DNA of 64,000 nucleotides from Fragilariopsis cylindrus CCMP1102 (lineage: Eukaryota; Bacillariophyta; Bacillariophyceae; Bacillariales; Bacillariaceae), in contig FMBT01000389.1 of NCBI GenBank assembly GCA_900095095.1, positions 102,795-166,794 of the forward strand. Direction: 5' to 3'. Shown here in pieces: positions 21,280 through 32,459 of the stretch. Below the pieces are notes generated by a model that made no database searches, had not been told where the DNA came from, and saw nothing but the letters and a program-made list of their open reading frames with translations. A program made the translations under genes and the position numbers. The number at the start of each line of letters is the position of its first letter. The first letter of the stretch is position 1.

Positions 21280-21958
21280 CGCTATTGTTATTATTACCAT
21301 CGTCATCGTCATCACTATTATTACCAGCATTATCGTTATCATTACCATCGTCATCGTCCTCACTATTATTACCAGCATCATCATCATCGTCGCTATCGTT
21401 ATGATCGCTATCGTCCTTAGTAGTAGTTTCTTCGGTCTGGTTTTCACGAGCCGCTACTGCCGCGAAAAAACGCAACGGTGAATAGAGAGACATGTACGGA
21501 TGATTATTATTATTATCGTCGTTATCATTATTATTATTATTATTATTATCCTCTTGCTCTTGTTCTTGTTCCTGTTCTTGTTCTTTTGTAATAGTATCAT
21601 CCACGTAATTATCTTCTTCTTCTTCTTCTTCAACGCCGTCAGCTGTAGAAGAAGACGTAGTAAATTTACTAATATTATCGGTATTAAAATTAGTATTATT
21701 AGTAGAAGAATTATCACTCATAATAGATGACACAATAGTGACTGTGGCGGTTGTTTCGGTAACATGCTGCTGCTGCTGCTGCTGCGTATTTAAATCATCT
21801 GCATCTTCATCTTCATCTTCCTTTGCTTCATATAAGACTTCAGCCTTCCGTTTTTTCTTTGTACCACGACTACGAGTGTAGTGCAAATGCTTTTGTTTAC
21901 CGATACCGGCAATTGCTGATTTAAAATTATTACTATTGGCACTACTACTCATACTCAT
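19213..21958 (-). CDS. Helicase-associated-domain protein, three exons
   Basis: Exons 21958-19920, 19744-19550 and 19417-19213 join to an intact frame of 812 aa. The long first exon is mostly disordered: Asn/Asp/Ser runs, a His/Gln block encoded by repeats at about 20397-20475 and a Lys-rich stretch. The end holds helicase-associated repeats (PF03457 type): W-x3-Y-x2-L-x-E-F-x4-G-N ... KLSGWVKRQR, then WYEKYGQLCKYQEKYKHCNV ... LAEWTQRQR, then a third partial unit. Such repeats are abundant in diatoms and are thought to bind nucleic acid. Both introns interrupt the same Gln codon of successive repeats in phase 2. No helicase core is present. The frame continues past the stop without ATG toward the broken gene downstream. 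Confidence 0.75.
20397..20475. repeat. TGATGCTGT/TGATGTTGA tandem repeat inside coding sequence
   Basis: Nine-base units in tandem encode a His-Gln-Gln / His-His-Gln run in the minus-strand gene. The tract is in frame and likely to vary in length. Confidence 0.7.
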
Positions 21959-22769
21959 GTTGTTGCTGTTGTTGTTGTTGTTTGTTGTTGTCAGTCTTCA
22001 AATCAAATGTTAGTACAAGAGTATTGATGTTGTTACTTGTACTACTGTATTAGTTGTTCTTATTATTTTTTGCTGTTCGTTCAATTTATTGAGTCAACTT
22101 TTATTATGTGAAGATGTGAAGTTTTTGTACCTTGTAGGGGACGGGGGCCTCTCACACGTTTATGACCGCAGTCGGCTGTCAATAGAGCATATAATTTATA
22201 GGTCAGGTTTTCTGCTCTTGCTTTTTAATCTCTCTGAAAGACCGAGACATGGTACCATTAGTACGTATGTATTGTATCATAAACTTATATACTGAAGTAG
22301 GAATTTCGGTTCATATTTTTATAATATTTGAAAATAGAATCTCCGTCCGCTAAGCCTGAATCACACGGGTTCAAAACTTCGTTTTTTGTAAGTACAGTAA
22401 TTTCCAAGCGTGCGGTATTCATTAAGTAAATAAAAATTGTTATACACGTTCGACGTCGCACGGGCGTTCGTTCTCAATTAAATTTCAAATGGCGCCTACA
22501 GTAAAGGAGAACTAAAACAAATCTAAGCAGATACCTTATAAATAAAGGGCAGGAACCGATATTCGCCAAAAAAGAATTCAAAAATGCATACTCAGTACAA
22601 TATGTGCTGTCATATGATTGTTACATGAAACAAGACATTGAACAAATAGTACCGTAGAAGATCACTAACCACGAATCATCGAGATGAACTTGGAACGACC
22701 ACATGCCATGATACCCTGCTCGATGAAAAAATGAGATCATAGATATCAGCAGCACGAGCATTACATGAT
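21959..22769. other. Divergent intergenic region, HA-domain gene / FAD gene
   Basis: 0.8 kb with no recognisable gene. A (TTG)n tract lies next to the minus-strand start. Must include promoters of both flanking genes. Confidence 0.4.
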
Positions 22770-25166
22770 ATGAACAATTTAATGACAATGGCTCGTTCCA
22801 AACCATCATCGACGACGATGGTGCTGTTATTCCGCACTGTATTGTTGGTTCTACTCTTCTGTAGCAGCACGATTAGTGTAGATATAATGCCATCCTGTCG
22901 TGAACTAGAAGGAACAACAGAAGTATCAACAGAGAAATTCCTCGATATAATGCCATCCTGTCGTGAACTAGAAGGAACAACAGAAGTATCAGCAGAGAAA
23001 TTCCTCGATTTGTTTTTAGATGCATACAAAGAAACAGTCAACGAGGTTGTTAACTTACAGACCAGTGTTTGGAATTGCATTCCCTCGTACATTCATTTCG
23101 AGGATAGCAAGGCTGAAGGTATTTGTGATTATATCAAAAGCAACATTCCGACATTTGAAAGACGACGGGCAACTGCTGAGGCAAACAATATAAGTACAAA
23201 ATTCGTTTCTACAGCAACAACAACAACAACAACAAACGAATCATCAATCGAACTGCTGGAGGATGGGTTCCAATTTGATAATGAAGATGACATCGATCGG
23301 TATTTTTCTCAACTGGCGAAGTCTTGTTCGCAAGTAATTGTTGATGATACTGATGATTCTGAAATTGATCGATTTGAAACTGAATGCTTTGATTTTCTCC
23401 ATTCATTAACATACGACCCTAGATGTACAACACGATTTGATTCTCGTACCAGTGTTCGAATGTCGAAAGTACTACTACCGCGTTGATAAGAACACCAAGG
23501 GAGATTATCGAGGAACATTTCCTAACTACCGATGCCTCCCTCAATATTATTATTCAAGGTGCAGGTCCAGTTGGACTGATGCTAGCCAATGCATTAACAA
23601 TGCTTCAACAAAGACATACACACCAACATGAACAAGAGAAAAGATTCCACCAATCCGAGTATTGTTGTTAGATACGAGAGCAGACGCACCTGGAAGGAAA
23701 AGTCCGTATACGAGGAATTGGCAAGCCAATCTGACCTTCGACATTTCAATCATGGTATTACAGATCCACGTTTAGCAAAAGTATTCGCATCTCTTACCGA
23801 ATTTAATCCTGAGTTTAATCTAGAGGATAATGATATCGATGAAACACCAGGATTTACATTACCAACTAATATCATTGAAACGCTTTTGCTATTATCGAAT
23901 CGAGACAATGATGGTATCAAATTTTTGTTTGGTATTAATCCACTTGATTTGGTCGACGATCTTCGGGATATCCCGAATTTAGTTTTAGTTGATGCTACCG
24001 GACATCGAATCGAACCCTTGAAACGAGGCGCTGCTTGTGATGATGATAACCACGACGACGATCACAACGAGGTGGTCAGCAGTAAGATTAGCACAAATAA
24101 TGACGACCATTCCGTGATATATAACTTCCGTCCTCCGGCACACGAACCTTTTCCTTGGGAACGGGACGCATGGGAAACCAACAACAGTAACATTACCGAC
24201 TTTTACGAGTTGGGCACATTCGGATTTGACTTTACAGAGGATTATGAATTTCTTGAAGAACACGGTCATGGTCTTCACATTGCTCGAAGTAACGATATAC
24301 TCTACCCAATTGATAAGGAAACTGGTGCTCCAATATCTGTGTCTTGGTTAGATATTCATGGAGCGTCAAAATTTAAACGCGAGCTTCGAATCGACGAGGA
24401 TGATAATCTATTTAGTTATCTATATCCCGACAATGGAGACTTTTGTGAATACTGTCTACCAAGAGTCAGAGATAATCTTGCAAACCGACGAAAGGAGTTG
24501 TACTATTGCGAGGAGTTTTGTCGCACAGGATATTTTTCTTCGTCGATGTCTCTTATCCGAGAGGATGTTAGATCGCTTATTTATGAAGGAAGATTCAATA
24601 AGACGTTTGCCTACTATTCAGACGAAGGTTGGTTCCCAACTTTGGGCTGGAGTTTCAATCCATCCAAAATACTAAAATCTTTAACTCAAGAAATCCTTCG
24701 CGATCATGGCTATAGTGACAATCCTGCTGGTATGCCTGTTCGTGATTTTTATCCCGCACTACAACACACTATCGACACTGATAATAAACTACAAAAAGCT
24801 ATACCGGAGAAGGACTTAAAAATTGTGGAGGTCCTAAGAAGAATCTCAGTATCAGATACAGGCGGTGAAAATTGGCCAACTATTACTTTGTCTACGCAAC
24901 AACCATTTATCTATACAGAAGGTATTAAGAAGAAGAAGAAACTGAACGAATGCGTAAGTGATAATTCTTGTAATCTTGGAGACTACTTGGATGGATCGCA
25001 AATGATTCGTATTGGAGATTCTTTCACGACAGGTGATGGTTTGAAGGGTTCCGGTCTCTATAATCATGCCACTATGGTTGGTATCTTTATGGATGTGATC
25101 CTTAATAAGTTGAAGAAATTGGCTTCTAAAGAAAATACTGCTCCAAGCAATATAGCACAAGAATAG
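22770..25166 (+). CDS. Secreted or lumenal FAD-dependent oxidoreductase, frame broken three times
   Basis: The first ATGs (22770-22788) precede a hydrophobic signal-like segment (VLLFRTVLLVLLF). The gene continues in frame 0 to about 23480, moves to frame 2 with the Rossmann motif IIIQGAGPVGLMLANAL (near 23550-23600), then frame 1 (IPPIRVLLLDTRADAPGRK), then frame 0 from about 23740 to the stop at 25166. Near the end RIGDSFTTGDGLKGSGLYNH matches the second FAD-binding GD motif of PHBH-type monooxygenases, so GxGxxG and GD motifs are both there. All three shifts are -1. A 63 bp tandem duplication lies near the N-terminus. The substrate is unknown. It is either an active gene with sequencing deletions or a young pseudogene. 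Confidence 0.6.
22881..23006 (+). repeat. Two 63 bp tandem copies within a coding region
   Basis: 22881-22943 and 22944-23006 are identical except for one base (ACA to GCA), so 21 residues, DIMPSCRELEGTTEVS(T/A)EKFL, occur twice. The length keeps the frame open. Confidence 0.9.
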
Positions 25167-25945
25167 TTAGGCTGACAAGCAGTATTGGAGTAATAATAAT
25201 CAATATCAGCAGTTTTGTGTCAACAGCAATTTATACAAACCCAATACATTTTGATAATAATAGACTGCCTACTGTTAGTCAATATCTGAACATGCTACTC
25301 CAACTGAAACACGGTTCTATATTAGTTTATTTTATCTGGTTTACTCTCACATGTGATAAAACCGAGTCACTTCCTAGTATCTAGTTCTCACTATTTCTAC
25401 TTAAGTCTATTTGTTATTTAACTATGTAGTGTTTGTCAAGCTCTATTTGTTTATCATAACCAAAGTTTTCTTTCTCCACACCATGAATGGGGGGTCTCCA
25501 GGCCTCCATCCAGAATGAAGATGGAAAAGTAACTATCAGATGATCATCTTTACCCCAAAAGTGCATCAGAATAACCATATTAATGAAGACGAACTAGAAG
25601 AGGAAGGAATGAACGCTTCTCTTCCTTACTAAAAAAACTGGGATATACCCACCGTCCCGTGTAGCCAGTTGCTAAGCCAAGCCCTACCATTAAGTAGTAA
25701 ATTTTGATCAAACACAGTTGATGCAGCATCATGAATGCCTTGTAACTAGCTTTTGTAAGATGTGTAATAATTTTACACTGTACAGCATATTTCTGGAAGG
25801 AATGAATCGAATCTACTAGAAGTGTATGGAAGAAATAATACAGTGCTGCATGATGAAGTGTAGTTCACTTGAAGATGATATTTAATTGTTATCTTCTAAA
25901 TATGTTACTATTATTACTGCAGTAGCTAGCATACTACTTTGATTT

Positions 25946-26156
25946 GGATCAGGTCTATTAAATTAGCTGGAATCATTACTCTATCTAAGGAGAATTGTGT
26001 AGAATGGGAGGATGAATGGATTCCAATGAAAACTTCCAGAGAGAGAGAGCTACTAGACAAGGTCATGTGTGGAATGATCCACAGCATGCACATTGATACT
26101 CTATCCTGGAAGATAGTGGAAGGAGACCAGCTGCTATTATTCTTGATACTGGCAAC
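25946..26156 (+). repeat. Left arm of a ~220 bp inverted repeat
   Basis: The stretch from GGATCAGGTCTATTAAATTA to CTTGATACTGGCAAC recurs in reverse orientation at 29406-29631 with only a few substitutions and a longer GA tract. Probably a dispersed element; a 73-codon frame reads through this arm but resembles nothing known. Confidence 0.85.
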
Positions 26157-26630
26157 TTGAAAGTAGTAGATATTGGTGTAATGGTCACAATGAACTATAA
26201 ATAATATCTGCCAATAGCAAAGAGGATTTGGAAAAAAGATATCTCAAAGTAGATTCCAACTTTGTTGACTACTTGGGTCAGAGCATGATATTAAATCAAT
26301 CACCACCAAAATCAAGGAGGGAGATAGCTAGCTAAGTCCCATCAAGGAAGAAGATATTATCTGCTACATCATTAAATAATATGGAGTACTCTTGTTGCAC
26401 TGGGGTGTTGACTTGGTCGTGATGACTAATCAATCAAAGAAACAACTAACTAAGGATCCATGCGGATTCTAGGAAAGTCTGCCTTGAATTGAAGAGTCTA
26501 TTCAGCAGTAAATTGAGAAGATTCTCAGCTGGCAACTGCCACTAGATCTATCTTATCCTCAGTTTGTACACTGTACTGTGAGTATGCATTTGTTGCAATA
26601 CAGTAGGCAAAACATACACAGTACTGGTAC

Positions 26631-26682
26631 GATACATATCAATATTACATACTATACGAGTATACTACTCGTATGATTATAC
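26631..26682 (+). repeat. Short direct repeat with palindrome, copy 1
   Basis: GATACATATCAATATTA followed by TACGAGTATACTACTCGTA and TGATTATAC. The middle part can fold into an 8 bp stem with a 3 base loop. Copy 2 lies at 27508-27574. The two copies flank the lumen-protein gene. Confidence 0.8.
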
Positions 26683-26726
26683 CGTACGCGAAAATGAAAA
26701 GATATATCTTTTATCAACCGTACAGT

Positions 26727-26727
<1 letters not shown>

Positions 26728-26760
<33 letters not shown>

Positions 26761-26762
26761 AT
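26728..26762 (+). repeat. (ATC)n microsatellite
   Basis: About eleven perfect ATC units, roughly 75 bases before the lumen-protein start codon. Confidence 0.9.
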
Positions 26763-26837
26763 CACAGGCACAATCACGATTTTTTGTAAAAAGGATCTTG
26801 GCAGAAACAGCCCGTTCCATTTCTCCAACAATCGTAC

Positions 26838-27299
26838 ATGATGAAGCCTACATCGACTGCAACCACAATAACACTTCTCATCGCGTGCTGTTCCATTTGG
26901 AAGGGTGTTTCCGGCTTGGCAGCGGTCAACCGAAAGACGTTTTGGAAGAACCTCGGAGCCGCCACCGCAGGCGTTGCGGTGGCGTTCGCCCCTCTGCTAG
27001 CCGTGGAGGCGGCCAATCCACAAATATTCAATCACCAATACGAGGATCCGAAACATCCTAATTGCAAACGCATCGTGGTGGTCAAAAAGGACGGGACAGC
27101 CGCAATTAGTGGAACGGAAGGCAAGCCCGGTTGTCCCGAAGACGGGAGCGGTGAAATCTGGAGATTGACCGGAGAGGTGTTAGACAACAACATTGTGGTC
27201 GATTTTTCGTCCGAGGGTGGTCCTGCTGATGCCAAGGGAGTGTGGGATGGAGATGGTATAAAATGGACAGATGGAAACAAGTGGAACATCAAGAACTAA
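26838..27299 (+). CDS. Predicted thylakoid-lumen protein of unknown function
   Basis: 153 aa; two ATGs in a row at 26838 and 26841. The N-terminus has three targeting parts in order: a signal peptide (TITLLIACCSIWKGVSG, cleavage near residue 26), a basic transit-like stretch (NRKTFWKN), and a second hydrophobic segment GAATAGVAVAFAPLLAVEAA ending in an AxA-type site. This is the layout expected for import through four membranes into the thylakoid lumen. The mature part of about 95 residues has two cysteines (PNCKR and GKPGCPEDG), which could form a disulfide, followed by repeated beta-type segments. I do not recognise the family. Its DNA is visibly more GC-rich than the flanks, and petC follows on the same strand 0.8 kb downstream. 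Confidence 0.7.
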   Translation: MMKPTSTATTITLLIACCSIWKGVSGLAAVNRKTFWKNLGAATAGVAVAFAPLLAVEAANPQIFNHQYEDPKHPNCKRIVVVKKDGTAAISGTEGKPGCPEDGSGEIWRLTGEVLDNNIVVDFSSEGGPADAKGVWDGDGIKWTDGNKWNIKN

Positions 27300-28076
27300 A
27301 CTTTATTATTATTTTGATTCGACTAACTTAGTGATTATTAGTTCCGGAAGAGAAACGAAATGGCACAAGCTTTTCGAGGACCATCATCATTCACAATATG
27401 CACCACTCCTTCACCAAGCAATATAAAAATACTATATAAAAACAAGATTTTAAACTTCCACAGTGTCATGCTGAAAAAATTATTCAAATCTTTCGGTAAA
27501 AGTTTTTCGATACATATCAATATTAGTCCTAGGGTCCTACATATTATACGAGTATACTACTCGTATGATTATACAGTACAGCAGCAGCTTTTATTTCTTC
27601 AAAGAATACTAAATGTGAATACGTCAGAGAAAAATTACAGTCCAATAAGAATGTACAGTACGCGTCGAACAAACCTCCGTCTGTCTTTCAGGCAGAAAGA
27701 AGACAAGGAATTTCTGTTTTTCTTTCTCGCGATCCTTTTTACGTCAGGCGTTCAACAATTTGAATACATACGCACTTCTGTGGACCAATGGGAATCCAGA
27801 ACACACTTCCAGATAGCCCATCTAAATTGCTGCACAGCCACGACCCTTAATTTTTCTCGCGCGTTTGCCGTAGTTTTGTCGGCAGGTTTATCGCATACGT
27901 GTTAGTGGTGAACCTTACCGTTTTTTGGCTGCTTGTTATTGCTAGCCTCAACAACACGCCTATCACAGCGCTAAACAGAAGCAGAGAAAGACGACATCAA
28001 CCAGTGAACTCTTCCCTTCTCTATAAACTCCATTTATATTTCATTAATAATAAATTAAAACAAAATAAATTTAAAT
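27300..28076. promoter_or_regulatory. Spacer upstream of petC
   Basis: Contains the second palindrome repeat (27508-27574). An open frame across 27360-27905 looks fortuitous: it crosses that repeat and has no motif. The final 100 bases before petC are strongly A/T-rich, as usual for promoters here. Confidence 0.4.
27508..27574 (+). repeat. Short direct repeat with palindrome, copy 2
   Basis: Same elements as copy 1 (GATACATATCAATATTA, TACGAGTATACTACTCGTA, TGATTATAC) with about 15 additional bases (GTCCTAGGGTCC and neighbours) between the first two blocks. Confidence 0.8.
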
Positions 28077-29033
28077 ATGAAGTTTCTATCACTACTCGTT
28101 TCTGTATTGGCCACTGGGTCAACTGTGGCTTTTGCCCCATCGAAGATCGCTTCATCGCGAACTGCTGTTTCACGAATGAACATGGCAGCTAGTGAAGAAT
28201 TATACATCGATGAAGAGCGTCGATTTTTAATGAATTTGATTCTTTTAGGATCAGCTGGTATTACTGTTGGTGCTATTGCTATCCCATATATTGCCTTCTT
28301 CGTTCCTCCAGGTTCGGGTGGTGATGGTGGTGGTGTTTCTGCTAAGAATGCTCTTGGTGATGATTTATTCGCAACAGCATACTTAACAGAAAAACCTGCC
28401 GGTGATCGTTCACTAGCACAGGGATTGAAGGGAGATGCTACATACCTAATTGTCAAGGACGATAAGACATTAGAAACATACGGTCTTAATGCTGGTAAGA
28501 AAAATACGAATATAAATGTTACCAACTAGATATGATAGGGTCTTGTGTTCGTGTCATCACTTTTGTTATTTAAAAAAACGATTTATGAATGGATATGTTG
28601 TGGTTGCTTTCGTTTCATACTGCCGCAAATACTCTACCGTTCGTTGATTGATCACATCAAATCGAATCCAACATTTATTATACTCACACATTGTTATTTA
28701 TTTGATTTCCTTCCGCTTCTCTTTTTCCTTTCACAAAAAAAATCTCCGCACCCAATCGCAAATTCAAAATTTAATTCGATTCATTTTTAATATATTATTA
28801 TTATTATAGTATGCACCCATTTAGGTTGTGTTGTACCATGGTCTGCTGCAAATAACAAGTTTATGTGCCCATGTCACGGATCACAATACGCACCTGATGG
28901 ACACGTCGTTCGTGGACCAGCCCCTCTTCCGCTGGCACTGGCCCATTGTGATACAGCGGAAGATGGTAAAATTATTTTCTCAACATGGACTGAAGAAGAT
29001 TTCCGTACCGGTGGAAAGGGATGGTGGAATTAA
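28077..29033 (+). CDS. petC: Cytochrome b6f Rieske iron-sulfur protein, plastid precursor
   Basis: PetC carries electrons from plastoquinol to the lumenal carrier within cytochrome b6f. Exons 28077-28494 and 28810-29033 give 213 aa. The N-terminus is a bipartite plastid signal: hydrophobic [18 protein letters not shown] with the AFAP-type cleavage motif of diatoms and relatives, then a Ser/Arg transit part. The membrane helix is near residues 52-75 ([20 protein letters not shown]), followed by the Gly-rich hinge [10 protein letters not shown]. The 2Fe-2S ligands are in CTHLGC (C141, H143) and CPCHGS (C159, H162), with C146 and C161 for the disulfide. The GT-AG intron lies just before the cluster-binding motif. 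Frame intact. Confidence 0.95.
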
Positions 29034-29806
29034 AGAAGGAAAAAAAAAGCTATTATATTTCCTTCTCTCAACACAATTCAAAACCAAACCCAATATCGAA
29101 TCATACAAAATCACTGGATACTGTTAGGAGCTTCTAGTCTCTATACGCTACAACGCTACTTCTTCATATCTCATTACGGCCTGCACTTGTAGTTAGGTAG
29201 GTATAAATCAAATAACCTAGACCTACTACTAGTTAGTCATTCTTTTTCTATTGATGTATAGTAAATAATATATTAATTATATCATACATTTCATACACAT
29301 GCATATTATACATACACATTCCATCACATGACTAAATACTTGTACTGATTTCATATACCGGACCTTTCCATCACAATCTATATCATCTTCCTTGTACTGC
29401 TAGCCAGTTGCCAGTATCAAGAATAATAGCAGCTTGTATCCTTTTACTATCTTCCAGGATAGAGTATCAATGTGCATGTTGTGGATCATTCCACACATGA
29501 CCTTGTCTAGTAGCTCTCTCTCTCTCTCTCTCTCTCTCTGGAAGTTTTCATTGGAATCCATTCATCCTCCCATTCTACACAATTCATCTTAAATAGAGTA
29601 TTGATTCCAGCTAATTTAATAGACCTGATCCAATGATCATATCTTGATTCCACAGCAGGAAAGAAGTTTTGTTTTGTTCTATCAAAAGAAGTGACTAGTT
29701 GTTTCTAACTATTTGTTTTAGTATAATTAATTTATCATCAAATAAATGAATCATGCATCGTTTGTGCTAGATATACTATGCTGTGCTATTATATAAGATG
29801 CGTATG
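29034..29806. other. Convergent spacer with right inverted-repeat arm
   Basis: Between petC and the eIF2B gamma gene. It holds the second arm of the inverted repeat at 29406-29631. Nothing gene-like otherwise. Confidence 0.6.
29406..29631 (-). repeat. Right arm of a ~220 bp inverted repeat
   Basis: Reverse-complement copy of 25946-26156, differing by a few substitutions and by a longer (TC)n tract at about 29514-29540. Confidence 0.85.
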
Positions 29807-31835
29807 CTATAGAATCGAAGTTGTATCCTCCATGAAATCTCCTACCATGAATGGTTCACCTTTTGCTTTCGTACCGGATGGTATTTCCATTCCAGGCCCG
29901 ACCTGGCAATCATTCAAACTACAATTATTTCCGATTTTTGCACCGAACCCGATCAATGTATTTTGTAATGAACATTGTTCACCGATTATAACATCATCCA
30001 TAATAACAACATTGTTCATCGGCATTTGTCACCTAAAGTACAAGACTTACCAACCGTCGAAGACTTCATATTGATTTTAGACCCCAAGTCTGATCCCTCA
30101 AGTGTTAAGGTTTGAAACTTTCCGTTACGCTTTGAACCATTCGGCATTCGAACATCGGATCCACCACCATTAGCAACTGCCTCCTTACAAGCGAAGAGAT
30201 ACGCGGATACAGTGTTGACCCTAAGAGTTGTTCTTGCAGGAAGGAACACGGCTAAGACGGAATAGGGTTCATCATCGATGACAGTCTTCGACAGTCGGGA
30301 ATTTTGTTGTTTTGTACTACCGTTGTTCTCGTCGTTTTCGTTGTTATTGGCTCCAGAAGACGTCGATGATGAAGGAGAAGAGCATTCCGCCTGAGTACTA
30401 TTCTTCCTGGTGAGGGCACTTTTTTCGGTACCATGGTTGATGATGCTGCTGGTAACGTTAGCTGCGGCGGCTGATGCTGGGTCGTTCTCGCTGTTGACTT
30501 CATGATCGTTTTCGTCGCCGCTGCTACTCATCGTCGTTAGACTAGTCAAACCAGAATTACCGAATGTAGCACGTTTGCCGCGATATTGTCGTGATATCAA
30601 AAGTGGAAGAAGATCCTCTTGGATGGAGGAAAGATTCTTCGTCCTCGCTACGATCAATTGTCGGACCCATGGTGCTAACGAATAAACATGAACGTCACTC
30701 CATTCGGTTCGAATTACTAATTTTTCTTCTTTTCCATTCCGACCCCGCAATCTTGTTTTGGGAATAACAAGCTTTGGTGTTGATCCAGTCATATCATCTT
30801 CTTCCACTGTTAATTTAGATTTTTTAAACACGATCCGAGGTAGAACCGATTCACGATTATTTAGGTCCCAGCATGGTCCACTTTGGGGGATGGACAAGGC
30901 AATGTATTCAATGTCTTCTACGTCGCGTGACAAACCACCCTTTTTAGACTTTTCGTTTTATTATTGTCATTGTTATTGTTATTGTGAAAATAAAGATTAA
31001 AGATTAGAGCCGTAGAATGGCGTTGAATTGATGATGTCATTGTGTGAGAGAAGCAAAACGAGAGAAAATAACAGATAAAATAAAGTTATTGACCAGGCAT
31101 TCAAACGTATCGCTATTCATCTATGCATCGTGAATATATTAGCCCAGTCTATTCAACTTTCTTTCTCTATATCTCTTTCCTTACCTTTGCTGACTCTTTC
31201 AATGGAAGTCCGTGTTCGTCTTGTTCCAATACATCGACTAGCATTGCCGTACATGCTACCTCAGTCGATGATGGTCGTATTAATGGTTCTAAAAGACCAG
31301 TATTTTTCTTTAATATAACAAGATCTCCTGGAAATACAACTATTCGTGTTTCAGGATCAATTAATTTAGTTTCCTCTACGATCCGTAATACGTCGACCGA
31401 TCCATAACAATCTTCAGATAATTTCACTACATATATTCTTTGTCCTGGTTTCGTTTCGGATTTCAGTTCCCAGCAAGACTTATTGGCGGTATTAGTCGAT
31501 GCATTGTTGTTGTTACTATTATTATTATTAGCAGCGAGGGTAAACAATCCCGTACTTTGCTGTTGTGATGATGGATTATTGTTAATACTGCTGATGTTGC
31601 TATTATTTCCCAATAGTGTAGGTAATGTTTTTGTATCGTCTTCTGCGACGGTGATTACTATCTGTGAAAAAGGTGATAATGATTCTAACAGTCTCACAAT
31701 AGATGGAATACCAGCCACTGGTAAGAGATGTTTCGGATTATCCTTTGTCGTCATGGGAAATAAACGACTGCCCTTCGAGGAGGCTAACACTACAGCACAT
31801 GCTCGATGATGCGTTTGAAAAAATGGTGGCGCCAT
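29807..31835 (-). CDS. EIF2B3: Translation initiation factor eIF2B subunit gamma
   Basis: eIF2B exchanges GDP for GTP on eIF2; the gamma and epsilon subunits form its catalytic arms. Exon 1 (31835-31185) has the nucleotidyltransferase-like start: CAVVLASSKGSRLFPMTTKD, NPKHLLPVAGIPSIVRLLES. After a 237 bp intron, exon 2 (from 30948) continues with SDVHVYSLAPWVRQLIVART and SIQEDLLPLLISRQY, diagnostic of gamma rather than epsilon. The final part is the left-handed beta-helix (hexapeptide repeats): VIMDDVIIGEQCSLQNTLIG, FGAKIGNNCSLNDCQVGPG. Near 30020 the frame jumps by one lost base, between CTLGDKC and MNNVVIMDD. A Ser/Asn-rich insert occupies about 30270-30540. It diverges from chlH. Confidence 0.85.
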
Positions 31836-32459
31836 TATTTTTAATTTTTAATTAATTCTCTTGGAATATCGTAATTTTGATGCTACTTGTTACTTGTATG
31901 CAGGGATATGTTATGCGTTCCGGTTATATCTTTCTATCTTTATTATGATGATAATACAGCGACAAACAATCAATGGCGTTCACACAACAAGATCATTGTC
32001 AATTGAATAATTTCAAATTGTTTTCGTGTTGTTTTGAGATGAAAAATTCGAGATGATTTTTGACCGAAGAGGACAGACCGGGTAAGACTAGGTCTTGTTT
32101 GTTTCGACAACAAAGATACTATCATTTTTGTTTTTGTTCGATCTTCTTTCACCCCATCACACTTCTCACACTACGGTATGTATTGAAGTGAAGCATAGAG
32201 AAAGTGAAAAGCGAACAAAACAAAAAAGAAGTAATGGCGATGAAAGCGAATATGGAAGTCCCGTTTGAACACAAGTTTCAGCACATCTTCAATACAAGTT
32301 ATTAGTTCAAGTGAAGCAGTCCATGGTGTCTACTTTAGATTGATCCAGAAGAATCAATATAATATCTGAAACGAAACGAATCTCTAAGCGTTACTATATC
32401 ATTTTATTTTGACACGATACGATGATGATGATGATGATGATGATTCATATTCATATTCT
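31836..32459. promoter_or_regulatory. Divergent promoter region, eIF2B gamma / chlH
   Basis: 0.6 kb between divergent genes. A (GAT)n tract lies at about 32421-32441 and may already belong to the chlH 5' end. No specific element seen. Confidence 0.4.

Larger units (their letters stand above)
25167..26837. other. Gene-poor region with repeat arm and microsatellite
   Basis: 1.7 kb with no credible gene. It contains one arm of a ~220 bp inverted repeat (25946-26156), a short repeat with an internal palindrome (26631-26682) and an (ATC)n tract at about 26728-26762. Confidence 0.6.

Noticed and set aside
21041-21717. Overlapping Ile/Met/Thr-rich frames on both strands
   Set aside because: Shadows of the Asp/Asn trinucleotide runs in the helicase-associated-domain gene.
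27360-27905. 181-codon plus-strand frame before petC
   Set aside because: It crosses the second palindrome repeat, has no motif and lies where the petC promoter must be.
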